A program made the translations under genes and the position numbers. Under the pieces are notes generated by a model, which ran no database searches, was not told the origin of the DNA, and saw only the letters and a program-made list of their open reading frames with translations. A stretch of DNA of 64,000 bases from Flavobacterium lipolyticum (lineage in GTDB: Bacteria; Bacteroidota; Bacteroidia; Flavobacteriales; Flavobacteriaceae), in NCBI RefSeq assembly GCF_020905335.1, contig NZ_JAJJMN010000001.1, forward strand, positions 2,542,001-2,606,000, read 5' to 3'. Below, piece by piece: positions 1 through 7,290 of the stretch (the stretch's first letter is position 1; every line of letters starts with the position of its first letter).

Positions 1-425
1 TCCTTTATCGTAATATTAATCTTTTTGTTGCTGCTTAAAACACCGCCACCGCTTTGGTTTTCGCTGTCCAGTATTTTAACTTTAGTATCGGGGATTTTGT
101 CGACTAAAACACCGTCTCTTAAAACACTGATTCGGTGTATCACATAAGTTTCACTTTCTTCCAACACAACATCCACAGCAGAAGCTTTCTCCAAATTGGC
201 AGGCTCATTTAAAGTATAGGCCACACAAGCATATTCGCTGCTTTCGTTATCATTGGTATAATAAATTTTATCTAAAAAATAACAATAGTCACGTCCCTCG
301 TCTGCTTGTTTTTGAGAGAATTCAGATTCTTTGATATAATCTATAAGCTGGTTGTCATTAAGGTCACTAGCCCACGGTTCAGGCTTTTGAATTTTGTAAA
401 TTTCTGACTGGATATCTTGTTCCAT
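1..425 (-). CDS. DUF3857-like protein, N-terminal part (cut by window edge)
   Basis: An open minus-strand frame starts at the ATG at 425-423 and runs off the window after about 141 codons. It begins MEQDIQSEIYKIQKPEPWAS. The stretch around residues 95-135 (YVIHRISVLRDG, then IPDTKVKIL and a glycine-rich turn) resembles the start of a DUF3857 domain, which in Bacteroidota usually precedes a transglutaminase-like domain. No signal peptide is visible, so the start could lie inside a longer protein, but the -7 box 44 bp upstream supports this ATG. The downstream domains are not in the window, so the family call is tentative. Confidence 0.6.
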   Translation of the reverse strand, partial: MEQDIQSEIYKIQKPEPWASDLNDNQLIDYIKESEFSQKQADEGRDYCYFLDKIYYTNDNESSEYACVAYTLNEPANLEKASAVDVVLEESETYVIHRISVLRDGVLVDKIPDTKVKILDSENQSGGGVLSSNKKINITIK

Positions 426-468
426 AATAAGGCTTTTAAATGAAGTAGGTAAAATCTTCGGTTTATAA

Positions 469-476
469 CAAAAATA
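469..476 (-). promoter_or_regulatory. -7 promoter element (TATTTTTG) of the DUF3857-like gene
   Basis: On the minus strand this reads TATTTTTG, matching the Bacteroidota -7 consensus TAnnTTTG, about 44 bp upstream of the start at 425. No clear -33 element was found. Confidence 0.4.
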
Positions 477-741
477 TAGCTTTTTGTCTATATCTAAAGG
501 GACCGAATGTATTATTAGGATAAGTTCAGTTTTCTTACAATAAATAAATTTATTATTTGATTTTGAAGAAATATCACCTTAAATAATTTAAAAAAGGTCT
601 GAAAGAATTAAGGAAATTAGGAAAATGAATTCCAAAAGTAATAAGAGAAATTAAGGGATAAACCACCTCGTTTTTATTGCGAAGAATAAAATAAAGGAAA
701 CTTTTGTATTGAACTTAAATAGTCAAATAATTGAAGGAGAA
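477..741. other. intergenic, nothing recognised
   Basis: AT-rich spacer of about 265 bp between the promoter of the leftmost gene and the 3' end of the small hypothetical gene. I see no RNA gene, convincing hairpin or repeat. Confidence 0.4.
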
Positions 742-999
742 TTATTTTAAAACAGTGTTGATAAAATCCATTGCGCCAATTCCTTTGTAAGAAGCATATA
801 ACGCCTTGTCATAAGCTTCGCTTTTTGCTTTTTTATCTTTGGATTCCGTTTCAACAATCATTTCGTTAAAAATTCTTTCCTGCTCTTCACTATATTTTAA
901 AGAAGCTTCAAGAAGATAAGTCTTAGAAACAAACCCGAAAGAAGTCCAGATTTTATTTCTTATTTTTTTATTGATGTCTTTTAACGGATTGGTAATCAT
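742..999 (-). CDS. small hypothetical protein
   Basis: An 85-residue, charged, probably cytoplasmic protein starting MITNPLKDINKKIRNKIWTS. The middle is predicted helical and rich in Glu and Lys (residues 30-65). There is no signal peptide, membrane segment or recognised motif. It stands alone, with about 300 bp of spacer on the start side. The composition is plausible for a real gene and no longer frame competes with it, but I cannot assign a function. Confidence 0.5.
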   Translation of the reverse strand: MITNPLKDINKKIRNKIWTSFGFVSKTYLLEASLKYSEEQERIFNEMIVETESKDKKAKSEAYDKALYASYKGIGAMDFINTVLK

Positions 1000-1302
1000 A
1001 TCTCCTGCATTAAAGTTCTGCGTTCCTGTTGGATTAAAAACGGTAAATAGTATGCTGATTTACAGTGTGTTTTTGTTGTGAAAATAACAAAACGTTTTTC
1101 AAATGTGTTATTATGACGCAATGTAATTATTTTTTTAATTCGATTTTCATTTTAAGTAAAAATTGTGATAGTTAACCTGGGAGTTTTTTTAAGAATTCTT
1201 ATCAAAACAGAAGCTCATTTTTGCAAAAATGTTCCGGATTTATAAAAATGCATTAAATTGCAGGTATATTAAAGGACAGCATGCTGATTTAAGAAACGTT
1301 AA
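1000..1302. other. intergenic, nothing recognised
   Basis: About 300 bp between divergent genes. It is very AT-rich and presumably holds both promoters, but I could not pick a clear TAnnTTTG/-33 pair for either. No RNA gene or repeat seen. Confidence 0.35.
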
Positions 1303-2058
1303 ATGCCAAAAAAGATAATAGAAAATAGCGAAAATTACCAGCCCGGACTTTCAATTGACTGTGTCATTTTTGGATTTCATGACAATCAGCTAAAAGTTTT
1401 ACTCATTAAAACTCCATTTGATGAAAAATGGTCCTTGCCCGGAGGATTTATACCCATTGAAGAAGATATTGACACCGCAGCCGTGACCGTTTTAAAGGAA
1501 CGTACCGGAATGCAGGGGATTTTTTTAAGACAGTTTGCTACTTTTGGCCGCGTCAAACGAAACGATCTGGATTTTGGGAATGCCGTACTGGATCACTATG
1601 ATATTTCCAGAGAAGACGGAAAATGGTTTACTCAGCGTTTTATAACCATTGGATATTATGCCTTAATCGATTTTTTAAAAGCAGTTCCGCAAAAAGAAAA
1701 CAGTCAGGAGATTATAGAATGGATCGATCATAAAGAAGTTCCCGAACTTATCCTGGATCATAGAGAAATTCTGGATAAAGCCCTGAATACTCTTAGAATC
1801 GAGTTGAATTTAATGCCGGTGGGTTACAATTTGTTGCCCGAAAAATTTACAATTCCACAGCTGCAAAAGCTGTATGAAACGATTTTGGATCGAAAATTAG
1901 ACAGACGAAACTTTCTGCGTAAAATTACCAATATCGGAATTCTGAATAAACTGGACGAAAAGAAAAGCAATGTGGCGCACAAAGCCCCAAACTTATATAC
2001 TTTTGATACAGATAAATACAAAGAGGTTCTTAAAAACGGACTGAATCAGGGGTGGTAA
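1303..2058 (+). CDS. Nudix-domain transcriptional regulator (NrtR/AraR-like)
   Basis: A 251-residue protein with an N-terminal Nudix fold (residues about 15-150) and a C-terminal winged-helix segment (about 165-245, around PEKFTIPQLQKLYETIL and RNFLRKITNIGIL). This is the layout of NrtR/AraR-type regulators. The Nudix box (residues 47-70, GGFIPIEED...KERTGM) has lost the catalytic REUxEE core: the positions read V61-T62-V63-L64-K65-E66. The domain is therefore likely to sense a ligand, such as an ADP-ribose- or sugar-related molecule, rather than hydrolyse one. No NAD or arabinose gene is adjacent, so the regulon is unknown. The gene may share a transcript with the YjbR gene 53 bp downstream. 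Confidence 0.8.
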   Translation: MPKKIIENSENYQPGLSIDCVIFGFHDNQLKVLLIKTPFDEKWSLPGGFIPIEEDIDTAAVTVLKERTGMQGIFLRQFATFGRVKRNDLDFGNAVLDHYDISREDGKWFTQRFITIGYYALIDFLKAVPQKENSQEIIEWIDHKEVPELILDHREILDKALNTLRIELNLMPVGYNLLPEKFTIPQLQKLYETILDRKLDRRNFLRKITNIGILNKLDEKKSNVAHKAPNLYTFDTDKYKEVLKNGLNQGW

Positions 2059-2111
2059 GAGGCAAGACTTTACCAATTTTGAGCAATAGTATTTTAAAAA
2101 AAGAGTGAAAT

Positions 2112-2432
2112 ATGGTCACAATTGAAACATTCAGAACCCTTGCGCTGTCATTTCCGGACGCCACAGAAGAGCCTCATTTTGAGAAAACTTCTTTTCGAAT
2201 CAACAAAAAAATATTCGCCACTTTTGAAGAAAAGAACAATACAGCCGTTTTAAAATTGAACGAAATCGATCAGTCCGTTTTTTGCGCTTCAAGTGAATTG
2301 ATTTTTTATCCGGTTCCCAATAAGTGGGGTAAACAAGGCTGGACCGTTGTAGAGCTTTCAAAAGCAAGACCGGAAATGTTTGAAGACGCTTTGATTCTTT
2401 CTTATCAAAATGTAGCTTTTAAGAAAAAGTGA
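2112..2432 (+). CDS. MmcQ/YjbR family protein
   Basis: A 106-residue protein matching the YjbR/MmcQ fold along its length: an N-terminal helix with FPDATEEPHF, then FRINKKIFATFEE and a C-terminal KWGKQGWTVVEL segment. The family has a double-wing DNA-binding-like fold, but no biochemical role is established for most members. It lies 53 bp behind the Nudix regulator on the same strand and ends against the convergent alkB gene, with only 17 bp between the stop codons. Confidence 0.8.
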   Translation: MVTIETFRTLALSFPDATEEPHFEKTSFRINKKIFATFEEKNNTAVLKLNEIDQSVFCASSELIFYPVPNKWGKQGWTVVELSKARPEMFEDALILSYQNVAFKKK

Positions 2433-2449
2433 GAAGTGAGAATGTACTG

Positions 2450-3058
2450 TTAAGTTACAATAGTTCTGAACGTCAGATTTACTCTTGGTTTTGAAGTGGT
2501 TTTTGTGGGGGGTAAACGGTGCAGCCAATTCGTTTGAGTAGCATCTTTCATAACCAGTAAACTTCCGTGTTCTAAAATTAAAGAAACAGTTTCTTTGGTT
2601 TCCTTGTGTTTGAAGGCAAATTTTCGTTCAGCGCCAAAGCTTACGGAGGCAATGGCACCGTTCTTTTTTAAATCTTTTTCAGCATCACTGTGCCAGGCCA
2701 TTCCTTCCTCACCGGAATGATATAAATTGAGCAAACAGGAATTAAAGGTCTCTCCCGTTTTTTCTTCCATCACCGCTTTTAGTACTAGTAATTCCGGAGT
2801 CCATGCAAGCGCTTTTTTGGTGGTATTGGAATACGTATATTCAAAACCTGAATCACCATACCAGGCCACTTTTCGCTTGGTTAAAATCAATTTACCAAAG
2901 ATAACAGCCTCATCATTTTTCCATTCAATAGTATTTAAAAGAACCTCCAGATAATGATTGGAGTCTTCTCTCGAAAACAATTTTCCATAATAATTAACCG
3001 TTCCGTCTTTAGGAAGCAGATTCGTTGTTTCGTCTGTATGCGGATTAAATAAGTCCAT
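2450..3058 (-). CDS. alkB: AlkB-type 2-oxoglutarate/Fe(II) DNA dealkylase
   Basis: A 202-residue protein with the AlkB catalytic set: H123 and D125 (the HxD in MAWHSDAE), the distal H180 (NWLH) and the RxxxxxR pair R192/R198 in SKPRVNLTFR, which binds 2-oxoglutarate and is diagnostic of the family. AlkB enzymes oxidatively remove methyl and etheno lesions from single-stranded DNA or RNA. Its start overlaps the end of the Ada-type metal-binding gene by 14 bp, so the two are probably co-translated. It is the last gene of a minus-strand alkylation-repair group that also holds a 2OG oxygenase and an Ada activator. Confidence 0.92.
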   Translation of the reverse strand: MDLFNPHTDETTNLLPKDGTVNYYGKLFSREDSNHYLEVLLNTIEWKNDEAVIFGKLILTKRKVAWYGDSGFEYTYSNTTKKALAWTPELLVLKAVMEEKTGETFNSCLLNLYHSGEEGMAWHSDAEKDLKKNGAIASVSFGAERKFAFKHKETKETVSLILEHGSLLVMKDATQTNWLHRLPPTKTTSKPRVNLTFRTIVT

Positions 3059-3290
3059 TTTTCCAGTTTTGATATTCGGTTTTCATGCAATGTCCACAAG
3101 GGCGAAAATTGTTTTCTACGGCTTCGTCCTCGGTTGAAAAGAAAACCCTGTTTTCGCGTTTCATTCTTTTTCCGGATTTGCATTTTAGCGTTCCGTAGAT
3201 TTTTAGTTTTTGGTTGCCACCAAAGCAAATTTCGCCTTTTTTAATTTTATTTCGAAGATCTGAATCTTGAATTTTGTTATGTTTAAGCAT
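3045..3290 (-). CDS. stand-alone Ada-type metal-binding domain protein
   Basis: A small protein of 81 residues if the ATG at 3290 is used; an in-frame ATG at 3326 would add 12. It matches the N-terminal zinc domain of Ada: a KIYGTLKCKSGKR turn, NRVFFSTEDEAVENNF, and the closing RPCGHC pair. Ada holds zinc with four cysteines in a CxxxC...CxxC pattern. Here the first cysteine and the closing pair are kept, but the second cysteine of CxxxC is a lysine. The Ada gene upstream (4325-5170) lacks this domain, so the two together look like a split Ada. The 3' end overlaps alkB by 14 bp. Confidence 0.75.
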   Translation of the reverse strand: MLKHNKIQDSDLRNKIKKGEICFGGNQKLKIYGTLKCKSGKRMKRENRVFFSTEDEAVENNFRPCGHCMKTEYQNWKNGLI

Positions 3291-3312
3291 ATTGTTTTGT
3301 GTTTTGTTTTTT

Positions 3313-3448
3313 AGCCACGAATTCACGAATTATTCTTTTACATGCTTTATCTGATATTATTTGAATGAATTCGAATAAATAAACGCACAGATTTAAAAAA
3401 CATAATTCGTGAATTACTTCGTCCGGTCGCTATCGCTCGGGTCGTGGC
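3313..3448. repeat. inverted-repeat element, left copy
   Basis: This roughly 135-bp spacer has terminal inverted repeats. It begins GCCACGAATTCACGAATTAT and ends with the complementary ATAATTCGTGAATTAC followed, after a 24-bp GC-rich insert (CGTCCGGTCGCTATCGCTCGG), by GTCGTGGC. An almost identical element in opposite orientation lies at 4202-4308, on the other side of the 2OG-oxygenase gene. Confidence 0.7.
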
Positions 3449-3460
3449 AGAAAAAAATAC

Positions 3461-4177
3461 TCACGATAGCGCATCATGAAAAATAATTCCCAACGTATGT
3501 CGTTCGCCAGAATGAATCTCGCTTACACCATGTTTCATGTTTACGCGATAGTATCCTTTGGAACCTTTCGCAGGTCTGAAATTGGTGGTAAAAACTAAAA
3601 CGTCTCCTTTTTTAGGTTTCAGTACAATAGCTTTGGATTGTGCTCTTGGTGTTTGCTGTGTCAGTACAAATTCTCCGCCTGTAAAATCTTCATCGGGTTC
3701 GTTCAGGAAAAGAACAATCTGAATTGGAAAATAAACATCTCCGTACAAATCCTGATGCAGTGTATTGAAACCGCTTTTGCCATATTTTAAGATTAAAACA
3801 GTTGCCTTTAATTGATGATTGGCATGGCATTGTTCCAGTAATTCCTGATGCGTATCCGGAAAAACGGTCTGAATAGTAAGTGCTTTCATCCAGGCGTTTG
3901 CGATAGGAGCGAGTTTAGGGTAAATGGAAGTACGAATGTTCTGAATCAGATCGGGTAAGGGATAAGTGAAGTATTTGTACTCTCCCAGACCAAAACGATA
4001 GCGTTCCATGACGACCGTTTTTCGGTATAATTCGGACTTTGAATAATCGGCTTTTAGAGCTTCACATTGTTCGTTATCTAACAGATTTGAAATAATGGCG
4101 AATCCGTTTTCGTGCATAGATTCGGTGATGCTGTCCCAATGAAGGGAAGCAATTTTTGTGGATATGTTTTGCATCAT
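3461..4177 (-). CDS. 2OG-Fe(II) oxygenase, proposed role in alkylated-DNA repair
   Basis: A 238-residue protein. The facial-triad HxD is H141-D143 in LHQDLYGD. The distal histidine is probably H216 (NMKHGVSEI), followed by SGERHTLGIIFHDA. The overall pattern resembles the 2OG-oxygenase family (COG3826 type) described as acting on damaged DNA, although substrates are poorly established. It sits between Ada and the Ada-type metal-binding/AlkB pair on the same strand, which supports a repair role. It is flanked on both sides by inverted copies of one repeat element and therefore might be a module added to the cluster. Two adjacent Met codons give start choices one residue apart. Confidence 0.82.
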   Translation of the reverse strand: MMQNISTKIASLHWDSITESMHENGFAIISNLLDNEQCEALKADYSKSELYRKTVVMERYRFGLGEYKYFTYPLPDLIQNIRTSIYPKLAPIANAWMKALTIQTVFPDTHQELLEQCHANHQLKATVLILKYGKSGFNTLHQDLYGDVYFPIQIVLFLNEPDEDFTGGEFVLTQQTPRAQSKAIVLKPKKGDVLVFTTNFRPAKGSKGYYRVNMKHGVSEIHSGERHTLGIIFHDALS

Positions 4178-4201
4178 GATTTTAAGTTGAGGTTGTTTTT
4201 T

Positions 4202-4308
4202 GCCACGGCCCGAGCGATAGCGACCGGACGAAGTAATTCACGAATTAAACTTATTCTACAGTATAGATTTTTTTTAAATGTAAAAGAATGATTCGTGAAT
4301 TGTGGCGG
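4202..4308. repeat. inverted-repeat element, right copy
   Basis: Mirror image of the element at 3313-3448. It starts GCCACGGCCCGAGCGATAGC, continues with GACCGGACGAAGTAATTCAC, and closes with GATTCGTGAATTGTGGC. The GC-rich insert and the terminal repeats match the left copy almost base for base; the interior of about 45 bp differs. Confidence 0.7.
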
Positions 4309-4324
4309 AAAAATAATAAGGTAT

Positions 4325-5170
4325 TTATGGATTTATCTGTGCGCCTTCCCATCCAATAATGGCCGTTTTACGGGTGTTTCCCCACATATATCCCCCGAAG
4401 GTTCCTGTGGATTGGATTACACGGTGGCAAGGAATTAAAAAAGCGACAGGGTTGCTTCCGATAGCGGTACCAACGGCACGGGAAGCATTGGGCTTCTCAA
4501 TTTGCTGTGCGATTGAACCATAAGTAGAAAGTTGTCCCAATGGGATTTTTAAAAGAGTTTCCCAAACTTTCAATTGAAAATGGGTGCCTTTTAAGTGCAG
4601 TTTAATTTCGGATAATTTGCTCCAGTCATTTTGAAAAATAAACAGTGCATTTTGTTGTATCAGATCCAGCTTTCTGCAGAATGTGGCGTTGGGGAATCTA
4701 TGTTTTAAATTCTCAAAACCCATTCCTTCGTTTTCGGCAAAAGCCATAAAACAAACTCCTTTAAGTGTTGAGGCTACAATGATATTTCCAAACGGACTTT
4801 CGGCGAAACTGAAGTTAATTTCTAAGTTCTTTCCTCCATTTTTATATTCGGCTGGTGTCATACCTTCGATGTTTACAAACAAGTCATGCAAACGGCTGGT
4901 TCCCGAAAGACCGGTGTCAAAAGCAGCATCAAATAAAGTAGCCTGGTGGTCTTCCTGAAGTATTTTCTTGGCATGTTCAACACTTATGTATTGCAAAAAC
5001 TTCTTCGGACTTGTGCCTGCCCATTCGGTAAACAAACGTTGAAAGTGAAAAGGACTTAAATGCACTTTTTCGGCAACTTCATCAAGATTGGGCTGCGCTT
5101 TAAAATTGGCTTTGATATAATCAATCGCTTCAGCAATTCGATTATAATTAATGTTTTCCTGTGTGTTCAT
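4325..5170 (-). CDS. ada: Ada-like AraC activator fused to O6-methylguanine-DNA methyltransferase
   Basis: A 281-residue protein with an AraC-type double helix-turn-helix (residues about 10-112, LDEVAEKVHLSPFHFQRLF and SRLHDLFVNIEGMTPAEY). This is followed by a methylguanine methyltransferase domain (about 118-278) with the active-site motif PCHRV, C248 being the acceptor. The usual N-terminal Ada zinc domain, which senses methyl-phosphotriesters and triggers activation, is missing; a separate gene 1 kb downstream encodes something like it. It is the first gene of the repair group and presumably its activator. A 7-bp tandem array lies about 110 bp upstream. Confidence 0.9.
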   Translation of the reverse strand: MNTQENINYNRIAEAIDYIKANFKAQPNLDEVAEKVHLSPFHFQRLFTEWAGTSPKKFLQYISVEHAKKILQEDHQATLFDAAFDTGLSGTSRLHDLFVNIEGMTPAEYKNGGKNLEINFSFAESPFGNIIVASTLKGVCFMAFAENEGMGFENLKHRFPNATFCRKLDLIQQNALFIFQNDWSKLSEIKLHLKGTHFQLKVWETLLKIPLGQLSTYGSIAQQIEKPNASRAVGTAIGSNPVAFLIPCHRVIQSTGTFGGYMWGNTRKTAIIGWEGAQINP

Positions 5171-5280
5171 CTTCGTTTCATTTTATAAGGCAAATATCGA
5201 CACGTTTTTGCGGGTATAAAATCCGAAACTTGCGGAAGTAACTTTTGTTGACTTTGTTTCAAGTTTCACGTTCTGCTCAA

Positions 5281-5359
5281 ACCTGAAACCTGAAACCTGA
5301 AACTTGAAACCTGAAACTTGAAACCTGAAACCTGAAACTTGAAACCTGAAACCTGAAAC
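5281..5359. repeat. heptanucleotide tandem repeat (ACCTGAA/ACTTGAA), 11 units
   Basis: Eleven contiguous 7-bp units alternating between ACCTGAA and ACTTGAA fill the spacer between the Ada gene and the GNAT gene, just beyond the GNAT stop codon on the minus strand. A short inverted copy (TTTCAAGTTTCA) precedes it at 5257-5268. Confidence 0.95.
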
Positions 5360-5367
5360 AATTACCG

Positions 5368-5829
5368 TTACAATTCTTTTTCCATTTTGTAATTAATCAG
5401 CTCAACACCGGATCGAATGTTTACCTGCTCGGCTTTTACAACAAAACCGCTTTTTTCAAAAAAAGGTCTGGCTGTAATACTAATGTCGGAGGTAATGGTT
5501 TCTGGATGTTGCTTTTGGGCTTCAAGTAGTAATTCATTTAAAAGCTTATGGGCAATTCCCTGTTTTTGATAGTCTTTGTGGATATAAAAGAAATCAATAT
5601 AATTGCCGTTCTTCAAAGTTCCAAAACCAACTATTTTAGTTTCAATGATGGCCAGCAAAACAAATTGTGTTTGAATAACGTCTAACCAACGCTCGGTATT
5701 TTGTACACCCGAAATCCATACTTCAATTTGCTTTGGATCGTAATCGTTTTTACAGACCGATTGTATGGTTTCGGTATACAATTGCTGCATTTCCATTAAG
5801 TCTGAAATTGTTGCTTTTCTGAAATTCAT
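5368..5829 (-). CDS. GNAT family N-acetyltransferase
   Basis: A 153-residue GNAT-fold protein: N-terminal MNFRKATISDLMEMQQLY, strand VGFGTLKNGNYIDFFYIH, then the acetyl-CoA-binding motif A in QKQGIAHKLLNELL (Q-x-x-G-x-A) and a late FFEKSGFVV. The substrate cannot be read from sequence. It stands upstream of the Ada cluster on the same strand, separated by the 7-bp array, and 76 bp downstream of the SMR pump gene. Confidence 0.85.
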   Translation of the reverse strand: MNFRKATISDLMEMQQLYTETIQSVCKNDYDPKQIEVWISGVQNTERWLDVIQTQFVLLAIIETKIVGFGTLKNGNYIDFFYIHKDYQKQGIAHKLLNELLLEAQKQHPETITSDISITARPFFEKSGFVVKAEQVNIRSGVELINYKMEKEL

Positions 5830-5904
5830 TAAATTTTTGATTTATAGTGTAAGGAGTGTTTTTATAATGTCATTTGATAGTATCAATGATTGATTTAAAA
5901 TACC

Positions 5905-6237
5905 TTAATGCGCGGTAGTTTTAGAAAAAACATTAATGACAATAACACCTGCCATAATCAATGTTAATCCAATTATCGCTGGTAAATCAGGGATTTGTTT
6001 GAAGAAAACAGCACCGATAATCGTGATCAGTACAATCCCAACTCCCGACCAGATGGCATAAGCAATTCCGACCGGAATGGTTCTGATGGCAAAACTTAAA
6101 AAATAAAATGCACCACAGTAACCAATTATGGTTACAATACTTGGAATCAGTTTTGTAAATTCTTCAGACTTTTTTAGGGCCGAAGTAGCTATGATTTCAA
6201 AGAGAATAGCAATGCCTAAAAAGAAAAAGTTTTTCAT
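5905..6237 (-). CDS. SMR-family multidrug/guanidinium efflux pump subunit
   Basis: A 110-residue protein with four hydrophobic helices and the hallmark membrane glutamate E14 in ILFEIIATSALK, which binds protons and substrate in the EmrE/SugE family. PVGIAYAIWSGVG in the third helix is also typical of EmrE/QacE-like members. It would form dimers in the inner membrane. Whether it exports quaternary ammonium compounds or guanidinium cannot be told. It is a single gene with no paired SMR partner beside it. Confidence 0.9.
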   Translation of the reverse strand: MKNFFFLGIAILFEIIATSALKKSEEFTKLIPSIVTIIGYCGAFYFLSFAIRTIPVGIAYAIWSGVGIVLITIIGAVFFKQIPDLPAIIGLTLIMAGVIVINVFSKTTAH

Positions 6238-6325
6238 ATCTCGTTTTTTTGTAAAGTTAACCTTTGTATTGACGTGAAAAGATGAATTTACGGAATAGTA
6301 TAGAAAAACTAATTATATTTTTAAA

Positions 6326-7165
6326 TTACGGCAATTCAATATCAACTAGTTTAAAAGGGATCTTTTTTATGGATTTATCGCTTTCGATATTAATGACTAA
6401 TTTCCAGTTAGGGTTTGGTTTTTCTTCAAAATAATAAGTAAACAAACTGTTACTGCTCATACTTCCATTTCGTTCTATTTTTTTTCCAGCTGTATCTTCG
6501 AAATATAAATCGACAAATTTAGATTTATCTCCATTTACATAGAAGTACACTTGATTATCATCAGTGTCGCCAGAGCTAAAAAGACCATCGAAGGCACCTA
6601 AAAGTCCCTGAGCCATTAGCCTTGCAGCTTCAGGAAGTTTTTTTAGTTCTTCTTCTTTTTTGTTCTTATTTTCCTGAACATATTTTGTATAAGATTCTTT
6701 TGTTAAGTAAATAATCTCTATTCCGGATTTGCCAGGTAAAAGATTGACATTCGTTTTGTTTTGATAATTGGTAATTTTTATTTCACTTCCATTGGCCTGA
6801 TTTGGGTTATATAGACTCACTTCGCCGCTCAGTTCCTTGATAGTTTTAGCTTTTCTGGCAGGGATTTTAATTTCTAGTTTAATTTTAGCCGTTTGATCTA
6901 TTTTACTATAATCATTACTTTTTTCATCTTCATTTAATAAATCTATACCTTGATCGTCTATTGCTTTAGTGATCTTACTAATTTTTACAAACTTGTATTT
7001 TCGTACTTCATCCCCGGATATTTTTAGTTCAATTTCACATTCGTTGCTAAATGAATTATCTGATGTAGATCTTTTTTCATTGATCTCACTAACGGATATT
7101 TTTTGAGAGAAAGAAACTGTTGTAATAAGTAGGAGCAAACTAGTAGTAAGTAATTGTATTTTCAT
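6326..7165 (-). CDS. secreted protein of unknown function
   Basis: A 279-residue protein with a clear signal peptide (MKIQLLTTSLLLLITTVSFS, cleavage likely before the Gln near residue 21). The rest is beta-rich and polar with a charged helical patch around residues 160-185. There are no cysteine pairs or recognised catalytic motifs. Spacing and orientation suggest independent transcription. No function assigned. Confidence 0.6.
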   Translation of the reverse strand: MKIQLLTTSLLLLITTVSFSQKISVSEINEKRSTSDNSFSNECEIELKISGDEVRKYKFVKISKITKAIDDQGIDLLNEDEKSNDYSKIDQTAKIKLEIKIPARKAKTIKELSGEVSLYNPNQANGSEIKITNYQNKTNVNLLPGKSGIEIIYLTKESYTKYVQENKNKKEEELKKLPEAARLMAQGLLGAFDGLFSSGDTDDNQVYFYVNGDKSKFVDLYFEDTAGKKIERNGSMSSNSLFTYYFEEKPNPNWKLVINIESDKSIKKIPFKLVDIELP

Positions 7166-7290
7166 TTTAAAATCTTATTTTTTTAGGTTTGGTTATTCGT
7201 TTTATTCTGCGGCAAATGTATTGATATATTTCAGAATTAACCTGCAAAATAAAAAGGTATTTCAGCTATTTTAGATTTGAAAATTTTAAG

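Noticed and set aside
2935..3228. 97-codon minus-strand frame overlapping alkB and the Ada-type gene
   Set aside because: Different phase from both real genes; Arg/Lys-rich shadow translation without motif.
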